The position numbers and the translations under genes are program-made. From NCBI GenBank assembly GCA_019009955.1, contig CM032231.1, forward strand, positions 113,448,501 through 113,512,500: 64,000 nucleotides of DNA, written 5' to 3'. The number at the start of each line of letters is the position of its first letter. Positions within the stretch are counted from its first letter, which is position 1. Source of the DNA: Riptortus pedestris (lineage: Eukaryota > Arthropoda > Insecta > Hemiptera > Alydidae). A model generated the notes under the pieces. The model did not search any database. It was not told the origin of the DNA and saw only the letters and a list, made by a program, of their open reading frames with translations. Below, piece after piece: positions 57,630 through 64,000 of this stretch.

Positions 57630-58247
57630 CTGCTGAACGTGTGTATGTAACTGAACTCCTCCTAAACGGCTGGAACGATTTGAACGAATTTTGTTGAATG
57701 CGTTCGGGTGACGACCTGGATCGTTTAGATTCACAAATCAGGCCGGCAAATGGAGCAGGAGTGGGAGTTATAAGGAAGGCCTATAATTAATAATAGCGAT
57801 ATTTCGTTTCCTATTGGTTTTTCGGCAAATGTGAACAGATTAACAGTTGTTTATTTTGTTATTTTGAGTAACTTTTTTTATATTCACTTTTGCCGTATGA
57901 GAAAGTATAAACGGGATATACACTAAAAAATTAAAGTGGGAGCCAACAATTTTAATGGGCACTAACGATTGAATGGAACTTAACAACACTATATGTAAAT
58001 TAGCATTTATTCTTCCATGATTATAAGCTGTATTATTTTTTAAGGTTCGAACGGGAGTGGGGGTTATAAGGGAGGCCTTAATAAAAAATTCATGATACTT
58101 CATTTTCTATTTGTTTTTAGGCAAACGTGCATATAACAAAAGTTATTTTTTGTGTTATTAAAAGTAGCTTTTCTTTTTAATATTATTAAATTTAATATCC
58201 TAATTGCTTGAAATATCATGCAGGACAACGTCTGTCGGGTCCGCTAG
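57626..58247 (+). mobile_element. Non-autonomous Helitron, copy 4, nearly complete
   Basis: AATTCTGCTGAACGTGTGTA, CTCCTCCTAAACGGCTGG, two GGAGTGGG(A/G)GTTATAAGG blocks (57757 and 58051), GCAGGACAACGTCTGTCGGG and CTAG|T at 58244-58247. The exact TC start is lost in the TA tract. Non-coding. Confidence 0.7.

Positions 58248-58248
<1 letters not shown>

Positions 58249-58319
<71 letters not shown>
58249..58319. repeat. (TA)n microsatellite
   Basis: TA tract just outside the Helitron 3' end, so this Helitron lies between two TA arrays. Confidence 0.95.
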
Positions 58320-58321
<2 letters not shown>

Positions 58322-59506
58322 CATGTTTCTGAAAATTTTCTTAATAAACAAAATCCACTAAATAATCTTTGAGTTAATATAATTAGTGGTAATAATATAG
58401 CTAATTAGAAATTTAAAAGATTGCAAAGCCAAGCTGTAGAAGATGAAGGTGCTTTCCAGTAAAGACACACGTTTTACACGGTTGTTAAATTCTCCAGTCA
58501 ATGATTCCGTCAGCTAACTCGATTCTTTCAACAAAGCTACTATATAAAAATAGTACGTTTGCAAAACGTTTTCATGCTCCTATTAATTATGATTCACATT
58601 TCTTCTTAGCAATTTCAAATTTAATTTGGAAATAAGAGACGAAAAGTCAAAATAAAAAACAGTGAGTTGACAAATTGTTATAAAATGCTTTCCTTTATAG
58701 CTCTCGACTTATCAATTTAGTTCAGCCTTGAATATCTCCAAACAAACAAAATGCTGAAAATAAAATGAAATAATGCCATTCGAATATCTGAAAACCACAT
58801 TTACTAAAATTATACTGTCCATTGAGGTATGTAAGAAAAAAAGAGATAAACAAATCCACTTTTAGCATTAGAAAAAATGAAATTTTACTCAACAAGCTTA
58901 CAAGACTCCAATTATATAGCATATAAGGAAAAGAAAATGGTTTACTTGCATATAAGTACGTAAATAATTATTATTTCATTTTTCTGTATGTTTAGGGACT
59001 CAATTATAAGTGCTACTTCTAGAACCTTAGTGGGGATATGTTCTCAGATTTATTTATATTTTAAAATTTTCTTAAATATATGAATTTTTAAAAATTGTAA
59101 AGTAACTATGAACACATCTGCTTTCGTAATTCCAAATGAAATCAATACAAATAAAGCTCTAATGTTTGTTTGATTTTTTATTTAAATTTTAAGGAATTCA
59201 TTTTTTTTTTCACATCTCCGACTTTTCTAAGAACAATGGTATCAAAAATGAAAATCTTCGTCAATATCGCCGTTAATATTATTCATAGAATTGTCTATAC
59301 CGAAGGGCTTGATCAAACCCAATTGGCCAACCCGTGAGGTCTCGTTAAAATTACTTATTATTAACTGAATAAGTTAAAGAAAACTTTTTGTTTAAAATAT
59401 TTTTGTCATTCAAGCAGCTAGTAAAGAAATAAAGGTAATTAATATCGAACAGCTGTGTTGTCTTATACTGGTCGGCCTCAACTACATCACAGCAGCTTGT
59501 TTGTTT
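58320..59506. other. No recognised gene or repeat
   Basis: AT-rich spacer. Confidence 0.45.
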
Positions 59507-59510
59507 TTAA

Positions 59511-60616
59511 CCCTTCGTCGGGCACGTAATCTCTGAGATACACGGTTTCTAGAGAAATATTTGCCACTCCTCCTAGCAGAGAGCGGTGGTGTAGTGCTTC
59601 GAGTTATGTGGTTTAGAGGACCCCCCTCAAGATCTGGTGTGTCACTGTTTTTGATGGAGTCATGCGTTTCACCTGTCATTCAGTTTAATCTCCTAGATAC
59701 CACGTGCCCGATTTCATTTTTTTGAAATCTGTATTTCATAAATGTATACATCAATTAAGTTTCTCTTTATTAAATGGAATCATGTAAACCTATTTTTCCA
59801 TTATTTTGCTCATACATGAGCTTTCAGAAGAACTTGCACAAGAAAATATTTTACGACGCAGTGACAACAGTACACGTTTATCAACCGACCTAAGGACGAA
59901 ACTTATAGAGTTCAGAGGCTCATTGGACCATACATTGAACTCAAGTACAGAACAGCATAAAAAAAGTCCTTCCGCTACAACGAAAAAAAGAAAATGATGT
60001 GAACCAAGCAAAATTGAAAATAAATGCTGGTTTACTAATTGCTCATTGAGATTTGCAAAAATAAAATTTGTTTACAACATAGTTCCATGCTTTGTCCTAA
60101 TTCTATTGCAGCTCTGCGAAAGAGATAATAATTAAACTGCTATTTTTAAAAGGATTGGTACATTAAAATTTAGATGTTGTTTAATAAGTCTTATATAAAA
60201 GAGATTTCGTGCTACTTATTTTTGAATGAAGTTATATTTAGATAATTTGTTTATATTGTTCACGAACTGAAATAAATTATGTATAATTAAGACATGAATT
60301 TAAACAATTTCTTTTTATATTTGTATTTTTTAATTATATTTTAAAAATTATCGTCCACAGTTCTAATAATAATGAATCTATAACCAACTTGATTATTTTA
60401 TCTACCAAGTTTTTTTTATTATAAAACTTGTAAATTTTGAAAATTATTTACTTCTTTCAAACAAATACTTCCTCTGTTATTATTTCCAATCACACACTGA
60501 ACATTTTAGATGCAAAATGTATATTAAAAAACTGTATTTCCGTAAAAACGGTTGAGGATGATCTCTGAGATACAAGCGCCCGGAGGCGGAATATTCTAGC
60601 CGCGCCCGACCGAGGG
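59511..60616 (+). mobile_element. piggyBac-type element, internally deleted
   Basis: Ends CCCTTCGTCGGGCACG and CGCGCCCGACCGAGGG (imperfect inverted repeats), flanked by TTAA (59507-59510) and TTGA (60617-60620). Same end family as 14325-14904. A module GGGC(A/G)C..TATCTC(A/T)GAGAT recurs next to the ends and inside (59519, inverted at 59695-59711, inverted at 60570-60580). It keeps a piece of probable transposase C-terminus. Confidence 0.7.
59797..59999 (+). pseudogene. Probable piggyBac transposase C-terminal piece
   Basis: LIHELSEELAQENILRRSDN then STEQHKKSPSATTKKRK: resembles the end of the piggyBac catalytic domain (F/I..EL..L....I..R) and its basic tail. The position, inside piggyBac-type ends and just before the right end, supports this; the similarity alone is weak. 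The catalytic core is missing. Confidence 0.5.
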
Positions 60617-60620
60617 TTGA

Positions 60621-62020
60621 ATCGGTGCATTCCAAAAGATAAATCTGTAAATATGGGTATTAGTTTGTGGTTTTCACGATGATTTCAGGCAGATTTTAAA
60701 AAATTTTGGCGTCAGAAAGAAACCTGAATGAAGCGAAGGGTGAACAAATTCAAGATTGATCTATTTTCTGCGATTTGTAATACATGAGCTATCGGTTGAG
60801 ATGTGAGAAGATTCATACTTCTTCTTCATCCTCTTCAGGCCCTATAAAAAGAAGGTGAATGATTTGTGGCCTTGTAGAAAGAGGAGACAAGTTGTCGAGG
60901 CCTATCATTAATCTTGGTATAAGGGGCGCTAGTCGTTACCTCCCTCGATCGGCTTCTAAGGGTAGTTCTAGAAAATCTCTCTCTCTCTCGGGCTAAGGGG
61001 TCTCTCATTATACGAGAATAACGATCTAAGTCTTCTTACCTCTCAGGTCTCTCCCTAGAGGGGGCTGTTTAAAGTTTCCCTCACTAAGTTTTTAAAGCGG
61101 CAGTAAAAAATTATGGCCGGTTCCCTCTCGGAATAAAGTCCGCTCTGTTTTCTATATCATTGCTCCATCAATTCGGGATGGCTCTCTTTTTATGTCAGTT
61201 TCAGGCAAAACTTTAATGATTTCACAGAGTTATAGAGCAATAACTATATTATTATATTTGCATTATAGAACTATTGAAAAATAACGAATTTCTGCAACAC
61301 TGAATTCCCAATTACAAATCATATTTTATAACGAAATAAATAAATAAGAAAGAAACTCCATTGTCAATGAACTGAATTCCCTCGAATCATTGATTTTACG
61401 AAAACGAATAAAAAATAGAACCAATATTAAAAATAATACATTATCCTTGCTACTGTGGAAACTCTAGTGTTTCAAAAACCATTTTAAAGACTAGTTTGCA
61501 TTTTCAGTTTAAAAACCAAAAGTAGTTTTTGAGTTGACCCATTTAAATAATGAGGTGAAAACAAAATTTTGTTTCTTATAATATCACATATTTTTAAATG
61601 CATTTAACTATAAAACAATTTATATTTCACGATTTTTCCATAATACCTTTGTAATCTTAGAGAGTTGTTGGAGTATTTTTTAAACATAAGAATTTCATAT
61701 TTATTTTTTATTTTTATTTTATCCGTGTTGCATTTTCAAAATAAGTAAATTTAATTGAAATATATATGATAAGTTATTATTTGTTATAAGTATATTTTTT
61801 TTTGTATTTTTAAACTAGATATAGATGTATTTTTTCTTATTCGTTTTTTTTTTTAAATTACAAATCTTTATATTTTATAAAAGTTTAAAATTTAGTGATA
61901 ATGGGAAATCAACGAGTAAATAATTATTTGTTTTAAGAGAATTAAATACTCTGATAATAATTGAAAATAACTATTAGGTACAAACAAGTATATATATGAA
62001 TGTGTGTACATATATAATAT
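60621..62020. other. No recognised gene or repeat
   Basis: Less AT-rich at 60840-61180 (CTCTCTC and GGGGGCTG stretches), otherwise AT-rich. No exon-like structure that I can support. Confidence 0.4.
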
Positions 62021-62023
62021 ACA

Positions 62024-62117
<94 letters not shown>
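62024..62117. repeat. Compound microsatellite (TA)n-(TG)n
   Basis: TA to about 62076, then TG to about 62116, ending 23 bp before the hAT MITE. Confidence 0.95.
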
Positions 62118-62119
<2 letters not shown>

Positions 62120-62139
62120 GTGTATGTATTTGTATAAAG

Positions 62140-62240
62140 CAGGGATGAGCCACGTTCGGCCCTTTAAACAGGTATATGCGGCCAGCCAAGCTTTTCTAAA
62201 ATTGAATTTATTTTATAGACTTTCTCCACTGAATATATTG

Positions 62241-62291
<51 letters not shown>

Positions 62292-62336
62292 CTGTGCGGC
62301 CCGGTAAACGTTGATTGAATAGGTTGTTCACCCCTG
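62140..62336. mobile_element. Short hAT-type MITE with exact 8-bp duplication
   Basis: Ends CAGGGATGAGCCACGTTCGG and AATAGGTTGTTCACCCCTG, with GTATAAAG duplicated at 62132-62139 and 62337-62344. CAGGG(A/G)TGA ends and an 8-bp duplication are diagnostic for hAT. 197 bp, with an internal (TA)n at 62247-62288; subterminal TTCGGCCC and GCGGCCCGG. Confidence 0.9.
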
Positions 62337-62344
62337 GTATAAAG

Positions 62345-63370
62345 AATTTGAGGGGTAGTAAAGAATGGAATTTTCACATTTGACAATTAACATTTTCACT
62401 AATATTCCTGCATTGGTGATCTAGAGTTTACCCTTAGGAAAAAATATATTTTATTGCTGTCGTTACTTCAATATATATTAGAAAAAATAATGAATACTGT
62501 CAGTTAGCTTAGTTTAATAAATATTAAATGTTTTCCGATACGTAATTTCCGCATGTGGTTCTACGACTTTGGTCGATACCTGTCATTTACTTATATTTCT
62601 CTGGGGAATTGTGGTTATTCAATTAGTCTTGTTGCATATAATAAACTTTTTCAGAGTTTGTTAGTGACCATACACCGATCTACGAAAATAATAAAACGTC
62701 ATTTGTTATTAATTTGAACTGCCCTCACGTTCGTCATTTACTGAGTAGGAGATATGTATATTTGAAGTAGTTGTTTGGAAATCAAATAAAAGGAAACCGA
62801 ATAGATTCATGAATTATACCCGACAAGACATTAGTAACTGTTTTTTACAGTCAGTTAAAAACAAACATTTTAGACCAACGTCGGTTGGCAGAGATTAAAA
62901 ATTTTAAGAATTTTTTACATGAATATTTTGATATAAATAAAAAAAAAAAGCATTATGGATTTCGATAGTATGTTTATGCTTTAGTGCCATTTGATATCCT
63001 TCTCTCAAACGTTTCTCTATATTATAAAGGACAGGTCTCTCTGGAAGGGATTTTACAAACGTTTGATTATACGAGTGTAGAATCCCGTTTCTAGAGAGCT
63101 GGAAGTTTTATTCTCTGGAAATATTAAAATTTAATCCTGTGAAAGGGAATGAAAAACTTTGCGCAGGTTCTGTATTAGAGTTTCGCGGGGATTATATTAC
63201 TGGCATATCTAATTTATTTACCTCCAACCTTGATAACGGATATATTTAAGGAAGCATAAATTCCACCTTTTGCTAAAAACTATTTCATAAAATAATGCCT
63301 AAACTCGGTTTAACAAATTATTGAATTTATTATTATTATTTTTATTTCAGATAGATAAAGTACATGAAAA
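62345..63370. other. No recognised gene or repeat
   Basis: AT-rich spacer. Confidence 0.45.
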
Positions 63371-63977
63371 GTCCGTCACGCAGGGGCTGCGAAAACTAAG
63401 CGGATTTCCCACGTGAAGTTTTATAATATAGAAATTTCACGAGAGCCAAACAGCTACGGAAACGGCCGAAGTAGCTTCTGCCGGAAACCCAACACTAGGC
63501 CCGAAGTTAGCCGATCTCATCTCCGTTCGTTCGTACGTGCACACACACAATATAAATGCAAATCTCGGTTAATATTCAAGGTAGAGCATAAATGTATATA
63601 ACAATATTAATAGTAAATTTAATTTAAAATAAGATTGGTTCTATACAATTTTTCGATCCGACTTATAGTAACGGAGATATTTTGAATTTTCGAGAATCCC
63701 CCCTTCCTCTAAACCCGCCCTCCCACTGGTCCGATTTTAGCCATTAACGAACTTAATGTGTCTTTTCACGTAAAACGTTTAAAAATCGTGTTTGGAACGA
63801 TCAAACAAAAATTGCGACCGCTAGAGCGTTAACAGGCAAATGTATATATAATTTTTAACGGACCTCACTTTCGTCATCTCCTGGGTAGGATCGATGGACA
63901 TTTGAAGAAAATTTTTGAAAATCGCGTCATGAGTACGACCTCAATAGCTGATTTCCCTTAAGGGAAATCTGCTAAAA
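63371..63977 (-). mobile_element. HINE-like element, class A, complete
   Basis: GTCCGTCACGCAGGGGCTGC start, GCGGATTTCCCACGTGAAG, class A module (GGAAACGGCCGAAGTAGC), common module, a very short TATATATA site, GATTTCCCTTAAGGGAAATC, TGCTAAAA end. The 62-codon frame at 63413-63601 is part of this repeat, not a gene. Confidence 0.9.
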
Positions 63978-64000
63978 GGGTTTCAACGGAAAAATATATA

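Noticed and set aside
59482..59679. 65-codon minus-strand frame at the left end of a piggyBac element
   Set aside because: It runs across the element's terminal repeat and TTAA into flanking DNA, so it is not a transposase segment.

Overview
This is a strongly AT-rich stretch of an animal nuclear genome, most likely arthropod and probably insect. Evidence: a spliced animal beta-glucuronidase gene, an arthropod-style transposon set (Helitron, Helentron-like, CMC/Chapaev, piggyBac, hAT and mariner-like elements, Jockey-like and RLE-type LINEs, tRNA-derived SINEs, a solo LTR) and very abundant (TA)n microsatellites. The species cannot be named from the sequence. There is no sign of prokaryotic genes, rRNA or CRISPR.

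Host genes: the only clear host gene is the 5' part of a GH2 beta-glucuronidase on the minus strand. Exon 1 is 4689-4883 and exon 2 is 2612-2794; the rest lies beyond the left edge. Its introns are full of repeats. I see no other convincing host exon in the remaining 59 kb.

Repeats: the window is a layered transposon graveyard. The dominant component, about 16 kb in some 31 full or broken copies, is one family I call HINE-like (Helentron-associated, DINE-1-like). One end has a GATTTCCCTTAAGGGAAATC palindrome. The other has a subterminal inverted copy of AGCAGATTTCCC followed by the hairpin ACGCAGCCCCTGCGT. A (TA)n tract sits at one fixed internal site. For these elements strand is given so that the ACGCAG hairpin is the 3' end; a copy reading GTCCGTCACG... 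left to right is therefore on the minus strand. Three length classes (A, B, C) share a 3' plus-reading module but differ at the other side.

Layout: 0-5 kb, GUS exons with HINE copies, a foldback element and a SINE. 5-10 kb, a tandem HINE cluster holding a TA-target MITE, then a Helitron. 11.7-13.8 kb, a nearly complete but frameshifted CMC (Chapaev3-like) transposon. 14.3-14.9 kb, a piggyBac MITE. 17.5-20.3 kb, Helitrons, one containing a Jockey-like LINE. 21-24.7 kb, HINEs. 25-28 kb, a hAT-like foldback, a SINE and a foldback palindrome. 30-31 kb, a second piggyBac-type element. 31-36.8 kb, HINEs and SINEs, one SINE split by a third piggyBac element. 38.5-39.1 kb, a solo LTR. 42-50.8 kb, HINEs, a Helitron and a SINE. 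51-55.8 kb, LINE 3'-end relics and a four-element nest (SINE, HINE, MITE, SINE). 56-58.3 kb, a HINE inside a MITE, then a Helitron. 59.5-60.6 kb, a fourth piggyBac element. 62.1 kb, a small hAT MITE; 63.4 kb, a last HINE.

Nothing here works as an operon. The value of the window is its record of who inserted into whom: several insertions have exact target duplications or can be compared with an empty site.
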